This document shows, one piece after another, positions 1 to 12,400 of a stretch of 64,000 bases of DNA. The stretch is from Nautilus pompilius. Taxonomy: Eukaryota > Mollusca > Cephalopoda > Nautilida > Nautilidae. Under the pieces are notes generated by a model that was given only the letters and a program-made list of their open reading frames with translations, made no database searches and was not told the DNA's origin. The first letter of the stretch is position 1, and the number at the start of each line of letters is the position of its first letter. The DNA lies in NCBI GenBank assembly GCA_018389105.1, contig JACATO010000991.1, forward strand, positions 78,501 through 142,500, given 5' to 3'. The position numbers and the translations under genes were made by a program.

Positions 1-1265
1 GAGGAAATTATTCACAAATATCTGGCAGACGGGGAAAGGGCGGGAAGTAATTCGAAATCATCGGACATCGTTTACACAGCAATCCAGTGATCTCGTGTAA
101 AGTTTAACGTTCTTGTCATTGTTTATCCTAAAACACCGTCAGCCTAACTGCGCTAATTCGTTAATCCGAACGATTCCATTTGTTTCTCACCTGTCCTCCC
201 TGAACGCACACTCGAAACCAGCCTTCCACGAATGAAGGAAGACGATTCAAGCTTCACTTTAAAAAAGATGTTTTTCGATTTTTATAAAGTCAATATGAAG
301 ATGAACTAGTCACATGGGTTCTTACCTCTGAGCAGAAGGGTTCAGATATGTTCAAGAAAGCTGCGGATTTGGAATCGAACATCTGCGAAGTAAACTTTCT
401 GTTCACTATGTGCGCGCTCATATTTGCGACTACTGGCTCTGGAAAAGCAAGAGAGTTTCATTTGCAGTGGTAGTCGTCAGGACTGTAGAACCATGGACAA
501 TAAGAATAGGATAGTAGCCTCCTTGGGCTAACTTTTATTATCTAAAATTTAGCTGCATGAAAGTTAAGAAACAGAGTTCTGGAGCTTTTTACTATGCATA
601 TATTAACCATTCACCTGTAACATTTCTAAATTAGTAATAGAAATATTAGATGATGACTATAACATTAACTATTTTGAATATGTATTATTTTCGATTATCG
701 TACACTGTACTGGAACAGAAAATTACATTATACTACGGTATGCAGTACAGAACATATACGCCGCAATACAAAAGACTAAATCAGGGGTGGCATGACTTTA
801 GAACCATGTGATCTATTGTTTCAAAAACATCCTTCGAAGATTTTCCGGCATAATTTATAATCACGCCAACTGATACATTTAAATATGTCGCACTAAATAC
901 GCCCCATACTTACTGATAAAGATGAAGAGACAAAAACGTAACAAAAGCACATACTTTATTTATAATAACTGATCAAGAAAAAACAAGTATTGATAAGCTC
1001 AATGTACACCCGCCTCATATGAGCAGGAAAATTATATTCTAAAAATAAAATTAAGCATTTTTTCAAATGGCACCTGGTCAGTAGTGTGTTCAGGTTCCGG
1101 ATTCCTAGCTCAAATGAGACCTGTGACTGACGGAATAGTGTAAGGCAGTGTATAAAAAGTATTAACCATTTTAATTTCGAAAGTTTGATTTACTTCCTTT
1201 GTAATGCGATGATTTGTATTGAATGGTGTCAGTAATATTTTCATACTCAGGACAGTAGCCACTTA
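1..1265. other. Gene-free stretch
   Basis: No open frame with a recognisable protein, no tRNA-like head and no tandem array was seen. The sequence is AT-rich. The stretch ends where the C-terminal remains of a hAT-type transposase begin on the minus strand. Confidence 0.4.
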
Positions 1266-1269
1266 CCGC

Positions 1270-2650
1270 AGGCCTCAAACCGGACTCTGCGAAGTCATCA
1301 GTCATAGCTGATCACTATTTAGAGTTAATAATCTTTATATGTGGAAATTCTGGCTCGCAAAAGTAGATGGAACCTAAAATTGCAGTCAAGTCAGTGACAT
1401 GTTCTAATATTTGGATATCTTCCATCAGTTATTAGGTTCCAAAAGTTTCTCTCTCTGATGTCCTGGATTTGATTTGATGTCGTAGTGCAAAGTTAAAATT
1501 TCATCCTCAACTGTTGCTGCAGTGTCCATGTGGAGCACTGATGCAACTTTCAAATCATTCCATCAATATCAGTTTTCGCACCAAATGGAAAGCACATAAA
1601 TGTTGCCACAGGTTCTAGCAATGCAAAGTTGTGAAATCGGCTGTGAAATTCTGATAACATTTTGCGCCTGTTCAATGTATCAACTAATATAAAAGTGTGC
1701 AAATTCTTTACCCTGAAGTTCTAGCTCTGAAATGGAGTTTCTGCCTTAAAGCGCTCGCAGAGGTAATCACGCGACCAAGATTTAATCTATACTTGCTACT
1801 CTAAATTTAGTTCATTCCAAATGGCGGTGAAGCCAGTTAAAAAAGTTAAATCTGAAAGTACTTAGACAAATAATGGCTGTGTATTCCTCATTTTTAGTGA
1901 CAAAATACTCTTTAATTTGAGGTAAAAGATCCTTAAATATTTGCAGAAAATTTCCTCTGTTCACCCATCTAATATCATTTTGAAGCAAAAGGTCTGTTTT
2001 GCTTCGTTTTCCTCAAATTGAGAATGAAAGAAACCGATCTGTAGACTTCTGGCCCAAGCCGAATACACGATATTGAGCAAAATATCCATATCTTTCATAT
2101 ACATTTTAGCGCATAGAGCCTGTTGGTGAGTTATTCAGTGACAATGAAGAAAAACTGGAATCATATCGTCACCTTTGCAAAAGGAAGTGCACCTGTTGGC
2201 TGGGCCAGCCATAGCAGGCTCTCCGTCTGCAGTAACAGACAAGTTTGTGAATCGGGAACTGTGTTGTTAATTAATTTCTTGAAAATATTCACCTCTCGTG
2301 TGTTTTCTTTTAATGGTAGGATTTTATGAAGCTCAACTTAAGAAATAGTCTTCAAACGCCATTCTAATAAAAAATACATAACAGCGATGTGTCGACCTCG
2401 TCTGTAGATCAAATTGAAGCAGAAAGAATTCACACCTATTAATGTCTTTTTTCAGTTGTTCCTCCAAATCTTCAGCCATTCCATCCCATCAGTGTTTCCA
2501 GATAGTGTCTGCTATTAATTTAAGCTATTTGTGTTTTATTTTTAAAATCATGAAACGAGTCTGCTGCCTCTAAAATAGGCCTCTCTGAATATTGCTCCAT
2601 CTTGAACAGTACTTTATCTTCCCTACTGCACAATAAATTAGTACACAATA
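1270..2650 (-). pseudogene. Decayed hAT-type transposase (ZBED5/FAM200-like)
   Basis: Minus-strand translation gives a broken protein with the order expected of domesticated-type hAT transposases (ZBED5, FAM200, GTF2IRD2 group). From high to low coordinate: a VTADGEPAMAG-like motif (about 2240-2199), HQQALCAKMYMKDMD (about 2128-2083), a segment with NDIRWVNRGNF followed by FKDLLPQIKEYF (about 1997-1925), and a C-terminal FGSTYLCEQLFS-like segment reading LGSIYFCEPEF (about 1378-1340). The family uses these parts for the RNase H-like fold and C-terminal dimerisation. Several frameshifts and stops separate the blocks, so no product is possible. No terminal inverted repeats or 8-bp duplication were identified, and the limits are approximate. 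Family assignment is from remembered motifs; broken state is seen directly. Confidence 0.65.
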
Positions 2651-2659
2651 TACTAGACT

Positions 2660-4285
2660 GCATTAAACTGCATCGAAATTAACTTTTGTAGAAAACCACA
2701 AGCGGACTGTTAATTAGGTTACTTAGCTCGGTGTTTTGTTTATAGATGACTGGGCTGAATCTTATAATAATTGAAATTTCAACAGAAGTTTGATAGATTT
2801 TCCAGGATTTATGAAAAGTAAACAATTAAAACAGCACAACAGTGTAAAATTGTAGGTAGTTGAATGAACATCACTGCAAAAAAACTAACTTATGACAACA
2901 TTTATATGATCTACCTGTTCAGGGACGGTGTGATGAACTTCCACGTGCATGCATGTGAACTGAAATTAATTTTTGTGAAATAATTTCGAGGCCGCTGATT
3001 GTCCGAAATCGTTGTCAGCTGATTCAATCGAAAGACTTAACTGTCCAATATGCCCTCCAAATACCTATGTTGTGTTTACCCTTCAAACTGTGCGAGATGG
3101 AACAGAAGTGTGTCGCTGTCCTGGCACGTTTTTCGGTCTGAGATAAAAGGAGCGACATATTTCGTTTGCTTGAAAAAGTGAAAACTTCGGAAGGAAATTC
3201 ATCGTCTGTGCCATCGATCGATTCGCCAAAATCATCCTTTATCAAAGACACCCAGATCGGGCTGACTGGTTAGTCTCAACAAGGAAATTCTAAAACCTTA
3301 GAGCTATTCGGATTTCTAAAAACCGGCGGGTGTCCGGAAAGTGGTGAGAATAGAACTAAAACTCCATTCCTTACAACTTTCGGAAAGACCTCTTTCCAAC
3401 AGTGCGACGACACATACGGAAATACATTGTCAAAAGACGCTTCAGACTTCTTTCATGAGCTTTGGTTATTCTTCTTTTCAGTCAATGTAACAACCCAAGA
3501 AGCCAATTAAGTTTTATAATTTTTTAATTAGAAAATATTTAACATCTAGCAGCAATACTTGTAGAAATCCGAGGAAATAACTAGCATATTCATAAAATAA
3601 TTTCCTGATTCTTTTTTATTCATTAGTATTTAATTTTAATGATAATTACTAGACCTTAAAATACTAATACTATCTAGTTATCTTTCATTCTTTGGGTTTC
3701 TTTTCTTTAAGATATTATAAATATTTATTTACCGCCTTTACTTTGGTAATTTTAAATAATGTCACTCATCTCAATTTTAATCGGATGTAAAAACATAAAA
3801 ATTGATAGCTAGGGATGATTCTATTTAAAAAATATATAATAAGTTAGCGTTTACCATTTTTGCTGACGTACATCATGATAACAGTGGTGGAAAGGACGAT
3901 AACCAGAAACATCAGTAAAACAAGAAAGATAAGAAGACATGTCCGCCTTCTCGACCTCTGAGCGGCTGACGGGTTCTGCAGAAATTCGGACTTCATATTC
4001 GTCTAAATCCTTGTAGTAAGTGTTAAAAAGGGTCTTAATTGTTCACCATTATATCGTACAAGAATCTGAAAATATTCACAAATTTTAATGTTAAAAATGT
4101 AAACAACACACGACAGAATATCATATCGAGTGCAAAAATGAAAGGATCCATAGATATCCATGCGCTAGTATAGTGCACTAGAAGAACTATAAAGGTATAG
4201 GCAGCGGTATCATTGTAGTGTGGTGAATACTGTAGTTTCTGAGAAGAAATATCACAAATCAACCATATACAAACCACATCCTTAG
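2660..4285. other. Gene-free stretch
   Basis: A 75-residue minus-strand frame at 3024-3251 and a 98-residue frame at 4035-4331 have no recognisable motif and no convincing splice context. AT-rich filler around 3500-3850. Nothing supported. Confidence 0.35.
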
Positions 4286-4289
4286 CTAG

Positions 4290-4745
4290 TGAAGGCTGCT
4301 CCTTGCGGCAGATGGCGAAGCCCGACGACAAGTTTCAGAAGGAGCGGTATGCAAGATTCTGAGGAAGATGCACCAAACTGGTTCCGTTAGCAATAACCAC
4401 CGTCGAGGAAGGAAGTCCAAACTCTCCAAAACCGACGTTAAATGTCTCGGGTGTGTTCTCTACGTGATAGAGATCTAGCGAATGGGTCAAGCTTCAAGCT
4501 GGGGGTGTTTACGTCTCTCTAAGAACAGTAAGATACGTGTTAGGTGGAAGTGGTCTCCACGGTTGTGTAGCTGCCCGAAAACCTTTGCTGAAGAAAGACG
4601 ACCAAACGGAAAAGCTGGAATGGATAGCGGAAACGAAATGGAAGATGATCAATCGTGGAAAGAAGCTTCTCTTTACACATTTACAGATGGATCAGAGTTT
4701 GGAAATAATGTTTGTGTTTTTATATCGTGAAGCGGATCAGTAGCG
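4290..4745 (+). pseudogene. Tc1-like transposase fragment
   Basis: Plus-strand translation over two frames gives the N-terminal half of a Tc1-family transposase. It starts with a helix-turn-helix-like stretch (AILRKMHQTGSV, about 4350-4390), continues with a basic linker (RRGRKSKLSK) and the second DNA-binding domain (SLRTVRYVLGGSGLHG, then VAARKPLLKK), and reaches the first catalytic block. Where intact relatives have W-K-x-V-x-F-x-D-E-S-x-F, this copy reads GKKLLFTHLQMDQSLEI in one frame and TFTDGSEFGNN in the other, so a small indel breaks the catalytic site. The distal DDE part was not found. An isolated, inactive relic; ends are approximate. Confidence 0.65.
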
Positions 4746-4749
4746 TATA

Positions 4750-6640
4750 GTAAAGCATAATAAATAATATTGTAAAAACTCACCTCAGTTAGGTGAAGAA
4801 TGAACAGTACCGCGTGCAACAGACCTTAGGTTTAACAAACCTCTCTTCCCTATCATTCCACCGATAGTCAAAGGCATAGTCTCTGACGTCATTCAAAGGA
4901 ATTATGTTTATTGGACAAATGAGTAATATAAAATGTTTACACAGAGCATTAAATATCCAAACATGTACCAGCAAGTGCAGAAAATGACTGGTTCACAGTG
5001 CCACATAGTGGTGTCTGATTACACCCTTTTGGACTGGTGCCGGTACATTGGAAGTGCCAGATCATTGGTTTCTGGATTAAATACCTTTTACAGTACAAGT
5101 ATAATCACTGTAGAAAGATACCACTGCACAATATACCTACCACTTTCCTTTCAAAGTGTTCAAACAGAACTATTCTAATATTAAAAGACATTCACTTTCA
5201 TACCGTCTTTAAATCGAGGCTAAGCATAAAAGAAGAATTTTTTAAATGATATACCCATGCCACAAACTGAAGCAATATATATATATCTTACCTTTCGCTT
5301 TTCCCCACGTCACTTCATTATCTAAAGAATTTATCACAAGTAGTTCACGTTCAGAGACTCCACCATTATCATTGGTGTCCAGGGTGTGGCCGGAAGCTAC
5401 TCATAGCCTCAAGCTAACATTCTTTCCGTTTAAAAAATGAACCACACCCGTTCATGGCTTCGTTTGAAATAATAATAAAAAGCGAATAGAAATTTAAAAT
5501 ATCTCCGTCTTTCATCAGTTTATCGATGGCCAGGTTGGTTCTAAAGGAATCCATTACAGTTTAAATGACCCACAATTCACCCCTCTTTGCCCTTTTGTAA
5601 TAAATGTTGACAAAATTAATTTAAGAATCAATCTGGAATTATGAAAATGAAATTTTATAATCATTTATACAAGTGTTTCAGTGGCGTAATTCACGCGGGC
5701 ACCAAGGCGGCGGTAGAAAGAAAGGAAAGATTTTACAAATTAACTATTCTATGAGAAGCTGTCACTCTGCTGAAACGTTACAGTGGGTACTGGAGTCTGG
5801 TCGTAGTTGTGCGCCGCTCTCTCCTGTGGGGGTCGGAGAGAGGTCGGCAGCCGTTCCGACCTTAAAACTCAACTAAAGAGAAATAACAAAATGCTACATC
5901 CGGGTAACTTGAATTTCATCTTCATCTCTACAAGACTGATGGCGATGCCGCTTTACTCAGAAACGCTGTCGATACCAGAAAGGGAGAGCAGAGATTCGAA
6001 TTCCGGCCTGGTGTTTCAGTCCAGGGGAGAGAGCCAGAGATGGTGGTGCCGAGTGAAGCTGCGTTCTGGTTCAAAGGAGAACGTACCAGGAGTCACACGC
6101 ACACACGCACGGACGCACAGACAGAGACGCACAGACAGACGGACGGACGGAATATCGAAGAAACTTTTTTAGAGTTTAACAAAATTTTACCGGTGAAATT
6201 CTGCTGCACATCACCAGCTTCAACTCAGCAGTCTCCAGATCTCGGCGATTCCACGCGTGAATCCCTGGATCAGCAAAACGGGTTCGATGATCGCCGCTAC
6301 TTAGAACAACTTGTTCAGTATTAGAAACAGGAAAGAATGGAAAATAATTAAAAGTGAAAGGCAACTTCATTAAAAAGGCTTTTTACGACGGCTGGTGGGC
6401 GGCCGGCGGCCAACCGGACAGAAAGCCATTTCTTACTGGCTGACGTAAGACGCCGCGGGATTCTACTTGATGCAGGATTAGCAGCGCTCTCTAACGGATC
6501 TCCGTGGAAGTAGTCTACCTCCGTTATTGAAGCTGGCGTACGACTGACATAAGCAGCTGTTAGTAAAACTATCTGGAATGGTGGAAGTAATTAACAGAAC
6601 AATAGAGCGCATGAAGCCAAAGGAATTTCATTTCCGTTAT
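4750..6640. other. Gene-free stretch with a simple repeat
   Basis: No supported gene. Positions about 6095-6152 are a degenerate CACG/GACA/GACG simple repeat, which explains the Arg/Thr/His-rich open frames there. Frames of 81 and 121 residues at 4933-5178 and 5807-6172 show no domain. Confidence 0.35.
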
Positions 6641-6641
6641 A

Positions 6642-7237
6642 CAGTTGTAACCCCCGCGAATACCGGGGGTTACGTCCCTTGAGCACCCGCGAATAGCGAA
6701 AACCCGCGAATATTGGACGTGGTCCATAAAAATGCCTATAAACGTCAAAATATAACGTAAAATATAATTTAAAAAATATAAGTAAATATATAATAATAAT
6801 TTAATAAAAAATACAACACTCAGCGAAACACTAGAGATAGCTACACGCGGTAAACTGGGATGATGCGGGCTGCATCTGCCTGAGACAGCGCCTCATGGGA
6901 AGCAGCCAATCAGCAGCAAGGAGAAATGAATAACGCTCTCGGATTGGCTACTTTCAAACCTCCAGCCAATAGCGTTTATTTTATATTGATATTTTGCTGA
7001 ATTTACGTTAGTATTTATATTACAAAATTAGTAAATTATATTGTTGTTAATAATTTAGCGTTAAAAAGCGTGAAAAAAATATTTTGCCACGAAAAAAGCC
7101 ATAAAAATCGCGGAAGATATTTGCGATTCCGCGAATATGCGGAGGTTTCCACGAACAATTATTAGTTAAGTTCTAAGGAGAATTCCGCGAATAACCGGGC
7201 CGCGAATGCCGAACCGCGATTACGCGGGGGTCGACTG
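6642..7237. mobile_element. pogo/Tigger-like MITE, 596 bp
   Basis: Both ends begin with the same pattern, CAGT followed within a few bases by ACCCCCGCG, in inverted orientation (6642 inward, 7237 inward). Each end is flanked by TA (6640-6641 and 7238-7239), as expected of Tc1/mariner/pogo target duplication. The termini carry clustered CGCGAATA-type subrepeats on both sides, while the middle is AT-rich and non-coding. No transposase is encoded, so movement would need a protein supplied elsewhere. The pogo/Tigger label rests on the style of the ends; element limits and TA flanks are seen directly. Confidence 0.65.
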
Positions 7238-7293
7238 TATATCTTCAAAACCTCCACAACTTAAAGGATTTTTGCAGGCACGGAGGCGACTTA

Positions 7294-7992
7294 CGAGGTC
7301 TGTCCAAAACGAGACCGAACATTTAAAAAAAAAATTTTTTTACTGCTTTACTTACAATTTAAATCAGACTTGTCTCCTTAAAAATAGTTCCCTCCACTGT
7401 TGATACATCGTTCTCAACGATTTTTCCAGTTCAAAAACGCGTCCTGGAACGCGTTTTCAGGGATAGTGCGCAGTTATCGTAGCGAATTCTCTTCGATCTT
7501 TTTTATTGTTCATCTGTCAGCAGACGCGGCACAAATTTTGCGGCTACACGACGCAAGTTCAACTTTTCTTTTAAAATCACGTGACACGAACTTTTACAGA
7601 TGCCTACTTCTTCGGAAACTTCACGGACGGTCAGGTGACGACTTCCACGGATCACAGCAAGCACTGGCACCACTCGGTGACATTGCGTACGGCTCAAACA
7701 ATCCACCCCCCCCAGGCCTGTGGCAACATTAGAAAAGTCTCCGTAAAGGTTTTTCCCAATTTGAAACTGAATTTCGCACAAACACGTCGCTCTTCGAGAT
7801 CCGTCATTGTTCAACTTGCGACAAATCGCCAAGTGCACTAAACATGCGTTCACTCTAGCGCCTTTGGATCGAGCACTAACTGACGTGGCGTGATGCAGCT
7901 ATTACTAGACGGAAGGTCAAGGTCACCGATATAGAGCACTGCACTCGCCAGCACGCTGTTTTAAAAATTCGGTTCTTTTTGGGCAGATCTCG
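7294..7992 (-). mobile_element. Internally deleted mariner element, 699 bp
   Basis: Inverted ends CGAGGTCTGTCCAAAA (7294 inward) and CGAGATCTGCCCAAAA (7992 inward) are flanked by TA. On the minus strand the left half of a mariner transposase is readable: RHLTVREVSEEVGICKSSC and then [16 protein letters not shown] (about 7660-7503), which is the second helix-turn-helix. It is followed directly by C-terminal remains (NAFQDAFLNWKN..., then ERCINSGGNYF, about 7460-7385) with stops. The whole DD34D catalytic core is missing, so the element is a deletion derivative. Its ends and helix-turn-helix resemble the mariner at 60498-61820, which suggests one family. Confidence 0.75.
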
Positions 7993-8282
7993 TATTATTA
8001 GAGAGAGAATTACGGTTTAATTTCAAGAAATACGCCCTATATCATTTTACTACTAATATTCGTTAGGAATGACCAATCTAATAAAGCAATATTAATAAAC
8101 TTACGACTGTATTATATGCAATAAATACGATAAACAAAATTAAGGTGTCCTGCAAGCATTTCGGATTTAAACAAATTCAATAATCATCAATCCCATGTTC
8201 GTATTTTTATTTGTTTAAATTTAAGCTAAGAAACAAAATCTTATAGTATACATGTTTATTGCACGCCGAAGCCTATAAGGGA

Positions 8283-8560
8283 GGTAACCTCGGTAAGGGA
8301 GCGTATGGTCCTGGTTGTCGACTAGGTAGCCCGCTGCCTGTCCTATGCTTCGAGGAGTTCCGCCACTTCCGACATTAGCAGGGAAATCCCTTCTAGAACT
8401 CTTCATTTTCTAGACGGAGGAGGAAACCGGTGGAAACCCACACGACAGCTAGTGAAGAAGAGCGGGAAGAAATAGAGCCAGGGTGAGGCACACCGAACCA
8501 ATCCGACTTTAAACCGGAAACTGACCTCGGATCCTCATTGACTACCCACAGGACCGCCAC
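8283..8560 (-). repeat. tRNA-derived SINE, long-tail family, minus strand
   Basis: The stretch shares its 3' part with copies at 54.2 and 58.7 kb: a GTGTCCTGRTTGTTA-like block, a CACTTCCGAC/AAATCCC block, then CTAGAACT and AGCTAGTGAAGAAGA, always in the same order. It lies in the CpG-rich half and has kept many CpG dinucleotides that the other copies lack. Limits are approximate; the tRNA-like head is weak here. Confidence 0.5.
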
Positions 8561-9344
8561 GCCGCCCAGTCGGAGCTTTCAGCATTTGTCCCGGAGTCGG
8601 ATCGTCAGCGCTATCTTTGAGATTAGAACCGGGAAACTCTCACCACAAAGTAAGGACAGCGAGTACACGCCGGAACAGCCCTTCTCGGCGCTAAGCCCTG
8701 GTGATAGCGGCATGTAAAGGTAGCTTAAACGTACCCTAACCGATCAGCTGTTGGGAAACACCCGATGGATCCCTAAGGCAAAAGTATCGCTGTGTAACCT
8801 TTGTAAAGCTCTCTCTTTGATGTGAGTGCTTTCGTAAACTTCTAAGCATTACACAGCGACATTACGCAGCAGTTTTCACCTGTTCAGACTTTACAGTAAC
8901 AACATAATTGAAATAATTTCTTAATGTATTTACTTTCGTTCTTCAATAGATCGGACCGCTTTTAAGACGACTCGATTATTATGGCTTTCAAACGCAATCG
9001 CATTTTACATCAGCCTAACGTTGTCACAAGATAAAAAGCCATTTAATTGTCCTTAAATTGCGAAGAGACTTGAAAAACGTGAAAATAAAAATCTACCTCT
9101 AAACCAACCGGGCGATCACGTGACAAGTATTTAACTGACATTCAAATGAGAGCTGACATTTTCCATTAAACGTTCCTTATTCTGTAGCAAATTTGAATGT
9201 ATTAAACCCGAGTTTCTACTGTCAGCGTAAATCTTTAAGAACCACGAGACTCGTGGAAACTCAGATGCGAACACAAATGACACCAACACTGAAAGCCTGT
9301 ATTTTATTTCCTCAAAAAGCATTCAGAAAAAGTTACCATATCAA

Positions 9345-9405
9345 AACAGAACCGGTCCGGACCAGGAATCGAACTCGGGCTCCCAGCCTAAGAAGCGCTT
9401 GCCAT
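9345..9405 (-). repeat. SINE or tRNA-like head fragment
   Basis: On the minus strand the segment contains a pol III B-box-like GAGTTCGATTCC, preceded by an anticodon-arm-like run, and loses similarity beyond. There is no full cloverleaf, so it is read as a SINE head remnant rather than a tRNA gene. Confidence 0.35.
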
Positions 9406-9419
9406 GTTCTGGAATATTT

Positions 9420-12400
9420 TATATTCTCCAGTTCTAATTCACCTATTTTTTTAAGTTCACGCGCTAAACAAGAAGTCGTTCTTGCTGATTCACTTAGAGG
9501 ACATGAAATTAAGCGCTATGTAAATACCATGTAAGTGTGGTCTGTTTGGTTCTCTATGGAGTTGTTGAACAATAATTATTTATCTGTTATTGCATTTCTA
9601 TGTGTTTTAAAATTTTAAGGGTCTCTTTAGTGCCACCAGCTAAGCGAAGTAAATAGAGCATGGTATTTAAAAAATAAGAGGGAAAACTTAATAAATAATT
9701 TGCCAGGCATTGAGGAACACGTTTACTCTGCTTTTTAATAGAATATTCTTGACAGGAGGTTAGTGCAGTTATACCGAGAGCGAGGCGAACTGGTGACTCG
9801 AACTAAGCGCCGATAGCGGAACCGATGTTCTCTTATGGTGGCTTGGAATAATTTTCAAAAAAAAAAAAAAAATGCATATCACAAAAACAATAGCGACAAC
9901 TGGGGTTGCTATGGCTACTATTATTACTATTCAGTAATTTCAATTTTCTAAGTTTGAAGCTTTTTTTACAGATACGTTGCAATTTGATCACCACTGGACA
10001 GATAGATTCGGTTTACTTAAAAAAATTTTAATAACTTTCATGAAAAATCAAGGTAGTGTGTTGAACTTCATGAAAACGAAGCACGGGAAGTAGCAGAAAT
10101 TACCTCCCTTGGACTTCCGCGTAGCAAATAAGTAAATAGCACAATCTGGTTACTCTGAATTTATAGTTAGTTAGTTAGTTTGGCCGGGTTAGATCGCCAC
10201 TAAATCGGTTTGGGATTTTCTCGATCGTCTGATTTTCTAACACTAACGTGGATAACAAGTTGTTTGCAGTCGTGACAAATCTCTAAATAAATAAATGAAA
10301 ATAGAAAGAACTTCCCGCCCAGAACACAGTGTAACAACACAAAGTGAATTATTTTAAAAAAGCCATCTGTTTAGCTGAGATCGTGGATTCTACCCTCTCT
10401 CTCTCACACACACCATCACCATAGCAGCAGCAACAGCCCGACGCGAGAGCGACTTCCCGGGTCCTTGGGGCCGCCAGGTGTCGGGTGGACCGGGCCGCTT
10501 GTCGGCTCGACAAACGTCTCTTAATCACGAGGACTCGACAGAGAACAGGCCACTTGTCTTTACTGGATGCAATACCATTGAAAGAGCCTTGTTCGGAAGT
10601 CCAACTCGCTCAACAACAAAAACGAAATATATGTAACCGCCTAATATAAGCAGAAATTACCTGTACTCGACTTTCATTATTCGGCTTTAATAAATTACTT
10701 AACAGGAACGGGGTGTAATCAGGATTTAGGCCAGTTTTTACGCATTCTATATTAAGAATTATTAGATTCCTGCTCATATACGAAAGAAAGACGGCCCATT
10801 TTAAACGCTCAAAAGAGACCCATGTTTTACTACTGATAATATTCACAATTTTTGTACGTAAATCATGTGTTCCGGGCGAGTCACTCAAATCTCTACGCGC
10901 GCACTACTTTTCAGCTCAGAGTTGTGGTTCTTCTAATTTTGGTTGAGTTCGTTAACTTGGAACCGCTTTTGTCTGATTGCATCTTTGTTGATGCCGTTTG
11001 TTTCTACGTTATTGCGTGGTACATATTTCAATACCATTTGTTTTGGCTATCAGCAAAAAAAGAAAAAAAGCCGAAACCATTTGTTAAATATGAAGCTGTC
11101 AGCGGACGTAACGTCGCCTTAGTTACCATCTTGAAGGTCACAATATTGCCTCATCCTTGATCCCATCAGCTGGAAGTCAGCTGTTGTCTTTTTAAATCTC
11201 GCGTCAGCTCAAAGCCTGTAGCCGATGATGACTAAGTATGGTTGCTATAAATTTTCGGCTACGGGAATATCAAGCTTTCATCATGGAACATTCTACTCAG
11301 ATAATTTTCACAAGAGATAGATTCTGATCATCTTCCTTTTGAACTCGCCCACAAAACTTCACAGCTTCTCACGCGTCAGACGATGGAGTTATTAGAGACA
11401 TTTCTGAATACCATGTATGAGGGAATAAATTGGCGGTGGTCTTCAATATCTTTCATACCCGTTTTGCAGAGTCTACTGGATTTCAGTCATCCATTTAGCA
11501 GTAGTGCGAACCAGCGACATTTGCGGACGATATCTACGAAAGACCATCATCCTGACATATATAACGAAACCAGAAAACCGACGAAAGTAAGCTAGAGGGA
11601 AACTCAACAAATCTGCACATCTCAAACAAAAATCTTTAACTTCCAAGTTAACTTCCTAACCCTGCCCTCTTACTGAGTAAGAAATTGGTAGGACAGGTAG
11701 TAACTCGAATTATGCGCATGGTCAAGCGGACATAGAACGCCCAGCTACTCGAAGAGAAATCCCATGGCATGTCGTTGCCAAGGTAGCTGATTGCACCAGA
11801 AGACGGGCACGGTTTCGGCTTATTAGTAAGTCGGAGCTTGTAGAAGGGGGCTGGTTTATACTTTTGAGTAAACTGAATATAAAGTGAGTAACTCTGCTAA
11901 AACTTTTAATAGCTCTACATACATAATTCAAATAAATCTAAGATGAGCAAGTCTGCTGAATTTAAATGAGTAATCCATCTTAATCTAAATAAATAGTCCA
12001 GCTACATAAGTTGTTCATATGAATCTAAAATAAGCAACGTTTATGAATTGAAATAATGTATATGAATATTTTAAAAATAAACGAGTAATTTAGTTGAATC
12101 TAAACAAGAAATCCGACTGAAGTTAACTTGTAATTCAGCGATTCGTGCCAAAAAAATGTAAAAGCTTTTTTCAAATAGTTTTAACTTATCAAGGTAGATT
12201 TGATTTCGGGAAATCTTTACCAATTCTGTTGAACAATACCACCACCCCACCCAGAACTATAGTCGTCGATAAACATCTACATAGGGAAAGTCGCTCTCTT
12301 CACCCGTAACGATCCTGAACACAAGAAGACAGTCTCTTGTTTTTATCGACTGACCTTAGAGTACCGAAGGAAAGATTATCTCCACATGACATTTACACGA

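Noticed and set aside
3024..3251. 75-residue minus-strand frame rich in Ser, Asp and Glu
   Set aside because: No family recognised, no splice or promoter context; best treated as chance.
10380..10560. GC-rich, CpG-rich patch that could be a promoter
   Set aside because: The whole left half is CpG-rich, and no adjacent exon or open frame with a motif supports a promoter.
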